Source of the DNA: Candidatus Nitrososphaera evergladensis SR1
Lineage (GTDB): Archaea > Thermoproteota > Nitrososphaeria > Nitrososphaerales > Nitrososphaeraceae
Reading direction: 5' to 3'
NCBI RefSeq assembly: GCF_000730285.1
Contig: NZ_CP007174.1
Coordinates: 868,001-932,000, forward strand
Length of the DNA stretch: 64,000 bases
Shown: one piece after another, positions 57,519-64,000 of the stretch
Layout of the letters: every line of letters begins with the position of its first letter
How positions within the stretch are numbered: position 1 is the first letter of the stretch
The notes under the pieces: generated by a model
Told to the model about the DNA's origin: nothing
Seen by the model: the letters and a program-made list of their open reading frames with translations, nothing else
Database searches by the model: none
Position numbers and translations under genes: made by a program

Positions 57519-58238
57519 TTGCCAAGGCGCACCAAGACGCAGGCACTGGGACAGCATTTCCTTGCCGACCTCAGGGTGCTTGCCAAGATACTTGACGCGT
57601 CTGCCATAGGCAGGCATGAGACCGTGTGCGAGGCAGGAACTGGCAACGGCATCCTGACAAAAGAGCTGTGCCGGCGCGCAAAGAGCGTCGTGTCGTACGA
57701 AGTCGACAGGGCGCTTTATGCTGTCGCCAAGACAACGCTTGCCTTTTCCAATCTTGAACTTGTAAATGCGGACCTGTTCAAGCGCGACGAGCAGTCTTTT
57801 GACGTGTTTGTGTCAAACCTGCCGTATTCCAAAAGCCGCGACGCGTTTGAATGGCTTGCCACAAGGGAATTTGACCGCGCGATAGTGATGGTGCAAAAGG
57901 AATTTGTAGAGAAGCTGTTGGCAAAACCCGGCGACCCTAACTATCGGGCAATCTCTGCAATTGCGTCGTACTGCTTTGACATTGAAAAGCTGTTTGATGT
58001 AGAAAAAGAGTGCTTCAATCCTCCGCCGCTGGTAGAGTCGACAGTCATCCGGGCAACTTTGAAACACTCGATGACACGCGAGACAGTAAAGAACGTCAAC
58101 CGGCTGTTTTCGCAGCGCAACAAGCGCGCGTCAACCGTCGCTGCAAAACTTGGTATCCGAATGGACTTTGGCGACAAGCGCGTGGACCAGCTTGTACCCG
58201 CGCAGATAGTCGCGCTTGCGGCAGGGATGGTAAAATAA
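57519..58238 (+). CDS. ksgA: 16S rRNA adenine dimethyltransferase KsgA/Dim1
   Basis: 239 residues. SAM motif I is V-C-E-A-G-T-G-N-G-I-L, followed by Y-E-V-D-R-A-L, then V-F-V-S-N-L-P-Y-S-K-S (N-L-P-Y catalytic motif), and F-N-P-P-P-L-V-E-S. The N-terminal A-L-G-Q-H-F-L is the family start. It dimethylates two adenines at the 3' end of 16S rRNA. The TTG start is immediately after the previous stop. Confidence 0.92.
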   Translation: MPRRTKTQALGQHFLADLRVLAKILDASAIGRHETVCEAGTGNGILTKELCRRAKSVVSYEVDRALYAVAKTTLAFSNLELVNADLFKRDEQSFDVFVSNLPYSKSRDAFEWLATREFDRAIVMVQKEFVEKLLAKPGDPNYRAISAIASYCFDIEKLFDVEKECFNPPPLVESTVIRATLKHSMTRETVKNVNRLFSQRNKRASTVAAKLGIRMDFGDKRVDQLVPAQIVALAAGMVK

Positions 58239-58239
58239 C

Positions 58240-58749
58240 ATGTACGTGCCTGCAGAAGACACGCTCTTTTTGGTGGAATGCGCAAAACACTACCGGGGCA
58301 CGTGGGCCCTTGAGATAGGCATCGGCTCGGGCGCGGTCGCGCAGTCGCTCCTTGCAAATTTCACAAACGTTGTGGGAACGGACATTGACCTTGCATCGCT
58401 TGGGTATTGCAGGGGAAAATGTATGATGCTCGTATGCTGCGACGCGGCGTCCGCACTTTGCGGCAAGTTTGACCTCGTAGTTACAAACCCGCCGTACCTG
58501 CCCGGCGACCCTCGAGTAGACACAACGATACACGGCGGCCCAGCCGGCATGGAAACAACTATTCGCTTTATCGAGTCGGCGCTCCCGCTCCTGTCAGAAA
58601 AAGAAGGCAGGATGCTTGCAATAGTGTCGTCGCTTGCAGACTCGGCCACACTTGATAAATTTGTGCGAGAGAAAAGGCTAAAGAAAAAGGTGGTCGCAGA
58701 AAAGGCGCTTTTTTACGAGCGCCTTTACGCCATCGAGCTTACTTTTTGA
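58240..58749 (+). CDS. HemK/PrmC-like glutamine methyltransferase
   Basis: 169 residues: Y-V-P-A-E-D-T-L-F-L at the start, A-L-E-I-G-I-G-S-G-A-V-A (SAM motif), V-V-T-N-P-P-Y-L-P-G-D (N-P-P-Y). It probably methylates the GGQ glutamine of release factor aRF1 (archaeal HemK2/Mtq2). It starts 1 nt after ksgA; the 3' end overlaps the convergent dehydrogenase by 11 nt. Confidence 0.87.
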   Translation: MYVPAEDTLFLVECAKHYRGTWALEIGIGSGAVAQSLLANFTNVVGTDIDLASLGYCRGKCMMLVCCDAASALCGKFDLVVTNPPYLPGDPRVDTTIHGGPAGMETTIRFIESALPLLSEKEGRMLAIVSSLADSATLDKFVREKRLKKKVVAEKALFYERLYAIELTF

Positions 58750-59767
58750 GCAGTTTTGCAGACCTTGTGGCTATCTGGTCGGCCATCTTGGACAAAGATG
58801 CCGTGCCACCTAGGTCGTAGGTCACGTACTTGTTCTCGTTTATGACATCCTCTGTGGCCTTGAATATCGCCTTGCAGATCTCGCGCTCGCCGAGGTAGTC
58901 TGCCATCCACGCGCCCGATAGCACCGTCGCCACGGGGTTGACCTTGTCCTTGCCTGCGTACTTTGGGGCGGAGCCGTGCGCCGGCTCGAACATCGCATAG
59001 TCATCGCCATAGTTGCCCGAGTAGACGTTGCCGATAGAGCCGACGTTTCCGGATGCGCATTCGGATATCACGTCCATGAACAGGTTGGTGCTGACAAGCA
59101 CGTTTTTGTTAAAGCGTTCCGGGTTCTTGACCAGCTGCTGCGTCATGTTGTCGATATAATATTCCTCGTACTCTATTCCCTTAAAGTCCTTGGCCGCGTT
59201 TTCAATCGACGACCAGAATATGCCGTCCGTCTCCTTCAGGATGTTGCGCTTTGTGATTGCGACGACTTTTTTCCAGCCGTAGTCCTTGGCAACCTCAAAC
59301 GCTTTTCTTGCAATGCGGTCGCATCCCTTTCTTGTGGTCTTGCGGATTGCTATTGCCGAGTCGTCGCTTGTCTTGAACTCGATTCCCGCGTACAGCCCTT
59401 CGGTGGCTTCGCGGACGCAGATAAAGTCAAGCTGCTTTTCGGCGTTGGCGTATGTCTTTATCGGGCGCAGGTTGCCGTACAGCTGGAACTTTTGCCTGAT
59501 GCTTACTGCCACGCTCCTTGGGGCGTTTGGCACGGGGACCGTGGTGGTCGGACCCTTGAAGCAGGCGTCCGAGTCTTCGAGAAGCTTCCAGACCTCCGGC
59601 GAGATGTACGAATTGCCGCCATTTTTCTCCCACCATTCAGAGCCGGCGTCGCACTGGACGAGCTCAATCTTTGTGTTGCACGCCTTTAGGACCTTGACCA
59701 TCGCGTTTACGAGCTCCGGACCTGTCCCGTCTCCTCTGATTATAGCAGCAGTAGTCTTTTTAGCCAA
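58739..59767 (-). CDS. Isocitrate/isopropylmalate dehydrogenase family (probable NAD-type isocitrate dehydrogenase)
   Basis: 342 residues. Motifs: R-G-D-G-T-G-P-E-L near the N terminus, N-L-R-P-I-K-T-Y, V-R-E-A-T-E-G-L-Y-A-G, Y-I-D-N-M-T-Q-Q-L, and F-E-P-A-H-G-S-A-P-K-Y-A-G. The length and the N-L-R-P-x-K pattern fit NAD-dependent isocitrate dehydrogenase rather than LeuB, but homoisocitrate-type activity cannot be excluded. The start is TTG at 59767. Confidence 0.83.
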   Translation of the reverse strand: MAKKTTAAIIRGDGTGPELVNAMVKVLKACNTKIELVQCDAGSEWWEKNGGNSYISPEVWKLLEDSDACFKGPTTTVPVPNAPRSVAVSIRQKFQLYGNLRPIKTYANAEKQLDFICVREATEGLYAGIEFKTSDDSAIAIRKTTRKGCDRIARKAFEVAKDYGWKKVVAITKRNILKETDGIFWSSIENAAKDFKGIEYEEYYIDNMTQQLVKNPERFNKNVLVSTNLFMDVISECASGNVGSIGNVYSGNYGDDYAMFEPAHGSAPKYAGKDKVNPVATVLSGAWMADYLGEREICKAIFKATEDVINENKYVTYDLGGTASLSKMADQIATRSAKLLKK

Positions 59768-59810
59768 ATCGAATCAAAGCGGGAGCCTGTGCTTTCCTAT
59801 TTAATCCTAC

Positions 59811-60374
59811 TCACTTGTGCGTGAGCTCCATCCTTACGACCATCTCCTTTGTAAAGACCGGGACATCCTTTATGTCAGGGACTTTGGTGAACTCGTTCTT
59901 TTCAGAAAAGTACGAATACTGGACGTTATAGTCGTTCAGGGTCAAAACCTGGTCAACGTTGCTGCCGGTCGAGTTGCTGACGACGGTTATCGTCCTGTTG
60001 TCGTACGAGTAGATGCGCATAAAGTCGACCATCGAAAGCTTCACCGGCCTGATGTATTCAATGTGTACGTCGTTTCCTACCTTGTCCGTGTGTATTGGGC
60101 GCAGGCACTCTTGGCCGTCCTTTGGCTGGTGGCCTACGTTGTCAGGCAGCTGCATGGGCTGGCCGTCTACCATTACTTCAATTCTTGGGAAAAGCTGGAA
60201 CGTCTCGACGTTGTGGTTCTTTAGGCAGACCTGCCAAGGAGGTGGCGGCGGGTACAGCTGGGTCAGCAAAAGCGCAACGAGGGTGGCTCCGCCCATGATG
60301 ATCGGGATGATGAGCATCTCCTTCTTGCCAAGCCTCTTCTTTGGCTTTTCCTCCTTTATCTTGCGCTTTGGCAT
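59811..60374 (-). CDS. Membrane-anchored extracellular protein of unknown function
   Basis: 187 residues: a highly basic N terminus (K-R-K-I-K-E-E-K-P-K-K-R), one helix (about 20-41), then L-Y-P-P-P-P-P-W-Q-V-C and an extracytoplasmic beta-rich domain with a second Cys in E-C-L-R-P-I-H-T-D. The topology is N-in, C-out. Two Cys may pair. No family recognised. Confidence 0.6.
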   Translation of the reverse strand: MPKRKIKEEKPKKRLGKKEMLIIPIIMGGATLVALLLTQLYPPPPPWQVCLKNHNVETFQLFPRIEVMVDGQPMQLPDNVGHQPKDGQECLRPIHTDKVGNDVHIEYIRPVKLSMVDFMRIYSYDNRTITVVSNSTGSNVDQVLTLNDYNVQYSYFSEKNEFTKVPDIKDVPVFTKEMVVRMELTHK

Positions 60375-60493
60375 TTTTGCTGCTGTTGTCCTACTAACTA
60401 TTTGGAGGCGTTAATATAACATTGCTTTTTTTGCTTCTGTCTTAATGCTGCTGGCAAAACGTGTTATATAGCGCGGAGGCTGCAAATATGCAG

Positions 60494-61249
60494 ATGCGTC
60501 TTGTCCAGCTTTCAGACATCCACGTAGGCAGCCTCTTTTCGCAGCAAGTGTTTGACACCGTTATCGACGAAGTGAACAAGCTCAAGCCAGACGCAATCAT
60601 AATCACCGGCGACCTTACTGACGAAGGCATACTGCCGCAGTTTGAAAAAGCGCGCAGCGAAATAAAGCGATTCGAGTGTCCAAACATCATTGTCATCGCA
60701 GGCAATCACGACTACAGGCACACGGGCTACCTGCTGTTCAAAAAGTTCTTTCCCACCAAGCACGTCTACGAGTTTGGCGACGCAGTCATTCTGACGCTTG
60801 GCACGGCAAGGCCTGACAGGGACGAGGGTGAAGTAGGCTACCGGCAGAACCTGTGGATGGAAAAGACGCTTGCAAAATACGCAGACAAGGTCAAGATAGT
60901 GGCAATGCACCACCACCTCGTGGGAATACCCGACACGGGCACCGACAAGATCCTGATCCTCGACGCTGGCGACACGCTAAGGACGTGCCTCCAGTCAAAG
61001 GTGAACCTCGTCCTGTGCGGGCACAAGCACAGGCCGTGGGTGTGGAAGCTTGGGTCTCTTGAGATCGGCTACGCCGGAACCACCTCTTCAAGCAGGTTCC
61101 GGGGGTTCTTTGAAAACTCGTACAACATCATCGAGATAGAGAACCACAAGGTAAATGTCGACATCAAGATAGTGGGCAAAAAGCGCTTCCCTCTTTCGGA
61201 CTTGGTAGAGATGTACAAGCCGTTCCTTGAAGAAAAGCATGATTATTAA
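60494..61249 (+). CDS. Metallophosphoesterase (calcineurin-like)
   Basis: About 251 residues. Metal motifs in order: L-S-D-I-H-V-G (DxH), I-I-T-G-D-L-T-D (GDxxD), A-G-N-H-D-Y (GNHD), M-H-H-H-L-V-G (second His block) and L-C-G-H-K-H (GHxH). Cytosolic dinuclear metal phosphodiesterase, substrate unknown. TATA (TTATATAG, 60464-60471) is centred about 27 nt before ATG 60494; another in-frame ATG is at 60488. Confidence 0.88.
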   Translation: MRLVQLSDIHVGSLFSQQVFDTVIDEVNKLKPDAIIITGDLTDEGILPQFEKARSEIKRFECPNIIVIAGNHDYRHTGYLLFKKFFPTKHVYEFGDAVILTLGTARPDRDEGEVGYRQNLWMEKTLAKYADKVKIVAMHHHLVGIPDTGTDKILILDAGDTLRTCLQSKVNLVLCGHKHRPWVWKLGSLEIGYAGTTSSSRFRGFFENSYNIIEIENHKVNVDIKIVGKKRFPLSDLVEMYKPFLEEKHDY

Positions 61250-61356
61250 TGCGGGGTGCGCCAAGCTTGGTTGGCAGCTGTGAAGATTCAGAGTTAATCC
61301 TGACACAGATGAAGAGAAGGCATTTGACTGAGCTGCCACCCATGTCTAGCAGCAGA

Positions 61357-61380
61357 GCGCATGTGTGTGTGTGCGTATGC
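61357..61380 (+). repeat. Alternating purine-pyrimidine tract, copy 6 (longest)
   Basis: Twenty-four bases of strict alternation (GCGCATGTGTGT then GTGTGCGTATGC), 290 nt upstream of amoC. It has the same orientation as the other copies. Confidence 0.7.
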
Positions 61381-61637
61381 CTTTTGCACTCTTGCAAAAT
61401 CAAAGTAAAGCCAAAATAGCTGCATGTCTATACCATAGAGTGCATTCTGTAAGCCCCTCTTGTTTTGTCGATTTTCAGATGAAAGATGAAGAGATTATCG
61501 TCTTTGATAATCACTTTCGCTTGACACTTGTTATGTATTATAAATCTGCATTTTTAACTTATACATTAGAAAATTTCAATATTGTTTGATGATAATGCTA
61601 TATTAATTGATAGCTACCTGTGTATTTTTGAAATGCA

Positions 61638-61652
61638 GGTTAATATATGCGA
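61638..61652 (+). promoter_or_regulatory. amoC promoter (TATA element)
   Basis: GGTTAATATATGCGA, centred about 26 nt before the amoC ATG at 61671, implies a leaderless or nearly leaderless transcript. Confidence 0.65.
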
Positions 61653-61670
61653 ACCTTAACTAGGTAAATC

Positions 61671-62234
61671 ATGGCGCAGATGCCAGCACTGATCCCGAAG
61701 GAAGTCGAAATCCAGAGACTGAAGAAGATCTACATAATGGTGATCATGCTCGGTTCAATTGCAGCCTCCGTCGAAGTAGACAACTTCGTCGATGGCTCGC
61801 TGCACCAGACTGCAATCAGAGACTCGGCCTTTACACCGGCTCACTGGTGGCTGTACAGCCACTTCGTGGCTCTCCCGGTCGGCTGGGGTATGGTAGCAGT
61901 CTACGACAGAAGAGTCCCGATACTCAGAGGTCCAGGCAACTCGATGAACACAGGCCTAAAGATAACCATCATCGGCTATCTGGCGACCATGTTCACGATC
62001 GGCGTAAACGAGATGTGGCACTTCTGGTTCGTGGAGGAAATCTTCTCCGTTCCAAACCACTGGATGTTCAACATGGGTGTCGTAGTGGCATTCATGGGCG
62101 CCCTTGCGTACGTGGTAAGGGTGTACGCCAGACTGGTGGAACTGGGTGCAGAAACACCGGCCAAGAACCCGTATGTAGCAGAGATGTACAAGCTAGCGCT
62201 TGAAGGCAAGCTGTACAGCAGGTCCATCCCATAA
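61671..62234 (+). CDS. amoC: Ammonia monooxygenase subunit C (archaeal), stand-alone copy
   Basis: 187 residues with about five hydrophobic segments. Diagnostic stretches are F-T-P-A-H-W-W-L-Y-S-H-F and G-V-N-E-M-W-H-F-W-F-V-E-E-I-F-S-V-P-N-H-W. The pattern N113-x3-H117-x12-H130 sits where PmoC has its Asp-His-His metal site. It is a membrane subunit of ammonia monooxygenase. It is not next to amoA/amoX/amoB, which fits the multiple dispersed amoC copies known in Nitrososphaera. It has its own promoter and terminator. Confidence 0.95.
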   Translation: MAQMPALIPKEVEIQRLKKIYIMVIMLGSIAASVEVDNFVDGSLHQTAIRDSAFTPAHWWLYSHFVALPVGWGMVAVYDRRVPILRGPGNSMNTGLKITIIGYLATMFTIGVNEMWHFWFVEEIFSVPNHWMFNMGVVVAFMGALAYVVRVYARLVELGAETPAKNPYVAEMYKLALEGKLYSRSIP

Positions 62235-62251
62235 AACGGGATTTTGACTCT

Positions 62252-62297
62252 ATCTGGACCGCAAGGTCCGGATTCTGCCTTTTTTCTTTTCTTTAAC
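62252..62297 (+). terminator. amoC terminator
   Basis: An 8-9-bp hairpin ATCTGGACC-GCAA-GGTCCGGAT (62252-62273, GNRA-type tetraloop, one G-T pair) is followed by a T-rich run (62280-62294), beginning 18 nt after the stop codon. Confidence 0.85.
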
Positions 62298-62344
62298 CTC
62301 TTTTAAAAAACACAAGTATCCCTTCTGCGTATTATTATACCGAC

Positions 62345-62482
62345 ATGGACATGTCTGCGACGTGCGGAGCCTGTGGGAAAAAGACGCAGGACTATCCTGT
62401 GTTCTGCTACATGTGCAACGACTATTTCTGCTCGGAGGCCTGCCACATGACAAAGCACGCAAGGCCGTGGCAAAAATACTGA
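62345..62482 (+). CDS. Small treble-clef/MYND-like zinc-finger protein
   Basis: 45 residues with C7-x2-C10, C21-x2-C24, C29-x3-C33-H34 and H38: enough ligands for two zinc ions in a MYND/HIT-like cross-brace. Basic end W-Q-K-Y. It follows the amoC terminator and has A/T-rich promoter-like sequence (TTTTAAAAAA, 62301-62310) upstream. Too short for routine gene calling; the dense, ordered Cys pattern supports it. Confidence 0.65.
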   Translation: MDMSATCGACGKKTQDYPVFCYMCNDYFCSEACHMTKHARPWQKY

Positions 62483-62487
62483 CGATG

Positions 62488-62500
62488 GTATGCGTGTGTG
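62488..62500 (+). repeat. Short alternating purine-pyrimidine tract
   Basis: GTATGCGTGTGTG, 13 bases, beginning 6 nt after the stop of the zinc-finger gene; a weaker relative of the other tracts. Confidence 0.4.
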
Positions 62501-62511
62501 ACTCTGTGTGG

Positions 62512-63762
62512 CTATTCGCGCCTTAGCGCCACTATCGGGGCTGTCCTTGAAGCGCGCCATGCAGGATACATGCCGGCAAGCACCGACAATCCGACTGAAA
62601 GTCCCCATACTGTACCCATGTCCTGCGGCAAAAACACTGGCGTCATGTTCTGCGAGCTTGGGTCCTGCGACGCAAAGCCTGCGATAAGCACGTATCCTCC
62701 CATGATTCCAACGCCCATGCCGGCCGTAGCGCCAATGACCCCTATGGTCAGCGCCTCGACTAGAAACAGCACCAGGATAAAGCTGTTTTGCGCACCTATG
62801 GCCTTCATCGTGCCTATCTCCCTGATACGCTCGGTGACTGACGTGTAGAGCGTGGTGATTATGCCGACGGCACCTACCAGAAGCGCCACAAGCGCGATGC
62901 TGGTGGTAAACGAGCTAAAGCCTCCGATGAACTGCTGTATGGTCTCCAGTATCGCCTTTGGAGTGGTGATGCCAATGTCCTTGCCGTAGAGCCTGCGGAT
63001 CTCCTTCTCGACAGCGTCGACAAAGTCTCCCGAGTCTGCCGCCACCAAGAGCGCGTCATACTTGCCTGCCTTGTGGAGCATCTGGTTGCCGGCGATGCGG
63101 TTGAACACGACGGCGTTATCGATCGTGGGGTTGCCTGTGGCCTTCATGATGCCCGAGACGACAAAACTCCTCGTCTCTTTTTCCTGCTTGCCCGTGTCAG
63201 GGTCGACAAACGTGTACGTGGCCCGGAGCGTCTGGCCTACCACTGCAAACGGGGTAGAGTCGCCGGGCGGGTTTGCCACCCTTTCTGCGAGAATTATCGC
63301 AGAGGGGTCGTTTTGCCGGATGCTAGAGCCTTCAAAGAACGTCGTGGTAGGGGCTATCACGTACAGCTTTTGCGGATCGATTGAAAACACGGTCGTATCG
63401 TGCTTTCTGCCTCCAGCCTCAAGCGTTATGGCGCCCTGGTACGACGGGATTACGTCGCTTACAAACGGGAGCGAGCGTATCCTGCTCACCACGGCCTCAT
63501 TGAGAGTTATCTTTGGCACAGGCGGCGGCCCTCCTCCGAACGGGTCTCCTCCGCTCTGGGCCTGCGCGCTTGTCACAAACAGCACGTTTGGCGCAAGCTT
63601 GCTGAACTGGAAGCTGATAAAGTTGGAAAAACCGGCGGTCATGCCGTTTAGCGCAACCATGAGCGAGCTTCCAACTACCACCATCATTATAGTGAGGGCG
63701 GACCTTGTCTTGCGCTCCCTCAGCGCGTCAATGGATAGCGCAAAGATCTCCTTGATGTTCAT
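62512..63762 (-). CDS. ABC transporter permease, MacB/FtsX type
   Basis: 416 residues: a first helix near 20-42 (R-K-T-R-S-A-L-T-I-M-M-V-V-V-G), a large extracytoplasmic domain (about 60-270), then three helices (285-400) with S-V-T-E-R-I-R-E-I-G-T-M-K-A-I-G-A (MacB/FtsX coupling motif) and the end P-A-W-R-A-S-R-T-A-P-I-V-A-L. It works as a mechanotransmission or lipoprotein-type exporter with an ATPase not seen here. Its ATG overlaps the upstream gene's TGA (ATGA). Confidence 0.88.
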   Translation of the reverse strand: MNIKEIFALSIDALRERKTRSALTIMMVVVGSSLMVALNGMTAGFSNFISFQFSKLAPNVLFVTSAQAQSGGDPFGGGPPPVPKITLNEAVVSRIRSLPFVSDVIPSYQGAITLEAGGRKHDTTVFSIDPQKLYVIAPTTTFFEGSSIRQNDPSAIILAERVANPPGDSTPFAVVGQTLRATYTFVDPDTGKQEKETRSFVVSGIMKATGNPTIDNAVVFNRIAGNQMLHKAGKYDALLVAADSGDFVDAVEKEIRRLYGKDIGITTPKAILETIQQFIGGFSSFTTSIALVALLVGAVGIITTLYTSVTERIREIGTMKAIGAQNSFILVLFLVEALTIGVIGATAGMGVGIMGGYVLIAGFASQDPSSQNMTPVFLPQDMGTVWGLSVGLSVLAGMYPAWRASRTAPIVALRRE

Positions 63763-64000
63763 TTGCCTGCGCGCTCTTTTTCTTCTTTCTTGCTGCCGCT
63801 GCCAAGGTGGCTGTCCAGCACTGACTCGATGTCGTCATTGCTGCCGCTGCCGTCGCCGTTCTGCTGCTTGCTGAACTGGAGCGTGTGCTTTAGTTTCGAC
63901 TTTTTCCTCATGCGTATTACAACCACCGCGATTACAACCGCAGCGATTATGCCTGCAATGACTCCTATCATCATCGTGCTGCCTGCCTGGCTCTGCTGGG
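63759..64000 (-). CDS. C-terminal part of a membrane-anchored extracellular protein, cut by the window edge
   Basis: The minus-strand frame is open to the window edge. The visible 80 residues are a short Gln/Ser/Gly stretch, one hydrophobic helix (I-G-V-I-A-G-I-I-A-A-V-V-I-A-V-V-V), a basic R-M-R-K-K-S-K-L-K stop-transfer and a Ser/Lys/Glu-rich cytoplasmic tail. An internal ATG pair (63974) could look like a start, but the frame reads on upstream, so this is probably the anchor of a larger surface protein. The 4-nt overlap with the MacB/FtsX-type permease suggests they work together. Confidence 0.6.
   Translation of the reverse strand, partial: QQSQAGSTMMIGVIAGIIAAVVIAVVVIRMRKKSKLKHTLQFSKQQNGDGSGSNDDIESVLDSHLGSGSKKEEKERAGK

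Larger units (their letters stand above)
61250..61670. other. 421-nt intergenic region upstream of amoC
   Basis: No convincing gene. The first half has an alternating purine-pyrimidine tract (61357-61380). The second half (about 61480-61640) is strikingly A/T-rich compared with the window. The amoC TATA element closes the region. Such length is unusual among these tightly packed genes. Confidence 0.55.

Noticed and set aside
1-64000. Insertion sequences, integrases or prophage genes
   Set aside because: No transposase, integrase or terminal inverted repeat pattern was recognised; the window looks chromosomal throughout.

Overview
The window comes from an ammonia-oxidising archaeon of the Nitrososphaera type (Thaumarchaeota/Nitrososphaeria). 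It carries archaeal amoB and amoC. The information-processing genes are archaeal: RadA, an RPA-like OB-fold protein, both topoisomerase VI subunits, Rpb4/RpoF, L21e, Lhr and archaeal TyrRS. It also has PEFG-CTERM surface proteins and an ADP-forming acyl-CoA synthetase of the type used in the thaumarchaeal 3-hydroxypropionate/4-hydroxybutyrate cycle. Genes are densely packed on both strands with many short 3' overlaps. Promoters look archaeal: an A/T-rich TATA element is often centred 25-30 nt upstream of the start codon, so many transcripts are probably leaderless, and TTG or GTG starts are common.

Layout. 1-9.9 kb: tail of an HtrA protease, a decayed Cas4-like protein, a pyrimidine nucleotide operon (tmk, HD phosphohydrolase, pyrH), Hsp20, a UbiB kinase, a Nudix hydrolase and a ComA-like enzyme fused to a winged helix. 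10-12 kb: sulfonate/nitrate-type ABC binding protein and permease without an ATPase gene. 12.4-19.8 kb: tRNA-Val, a strong hairpin that may be an unannotated RNA, an extremely Asp-rich secreted protein, a PEFG-CTERM protein, a lone sensor domain, small membrane proteins, an M20 peptidase and a cupredoxin-like protein. 19.9-33.4 kb: acyl-CoA synthetase, a histidine kinase with three tandem sensor domains, an ABC-2 exporter encoded convergently, RPA, a GCS2 ligase and Lhr.

33.5-38.6 kb is the most unusual stretch. It holds a secreted repeat protein ending in an FTR1-like metal-binding module, a pair of membrane proteins that may be ammonia monooxygenase accessory subunits, a winged-helix regulator behind a tandem TTAGG-N4-CCTAA (iron-box-like) operator, a 27-residue hydrophobic microprotein, a secreted His/Met-rich protein and a Csp-type copper-storage four-helix bundle. 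I read it as a probable metal (Fe/Cu) supply region for a copper-dependent ammonia oxidiser; this is inference.

38.6-54.4 kb is mostly housekeeping: TrmB regulator, aldo/keto reductase, tyrS, topoisomerase VI, a SemiSWEET-like protein, pyrD, a conserved radical SAM protein and an HD protein, with a second PEFG-CTERM protein. 54.5-64 kb: amoB diverges from radA, which is followed by an information operon (rpl21e, rpoF, DUF655, ksgA, HemK-like methylase). Then come an isocitrate-type dehydrogenase, a metallophosphoesterase, a stand-alone amoC with a clear terminator, a small zinc-finger protein and a MacB/FtsX-type permease coupled to a partial membrane-anchored protein. amoA and amoX are not in the window.

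A recurrent intergenic element is also present: long alternating purine-pyrimidine tracts built on GTGTGTATGCGCAC, in the same orientation at six or more sites. Function calls rest on motif reading by eye; no database search was possible.
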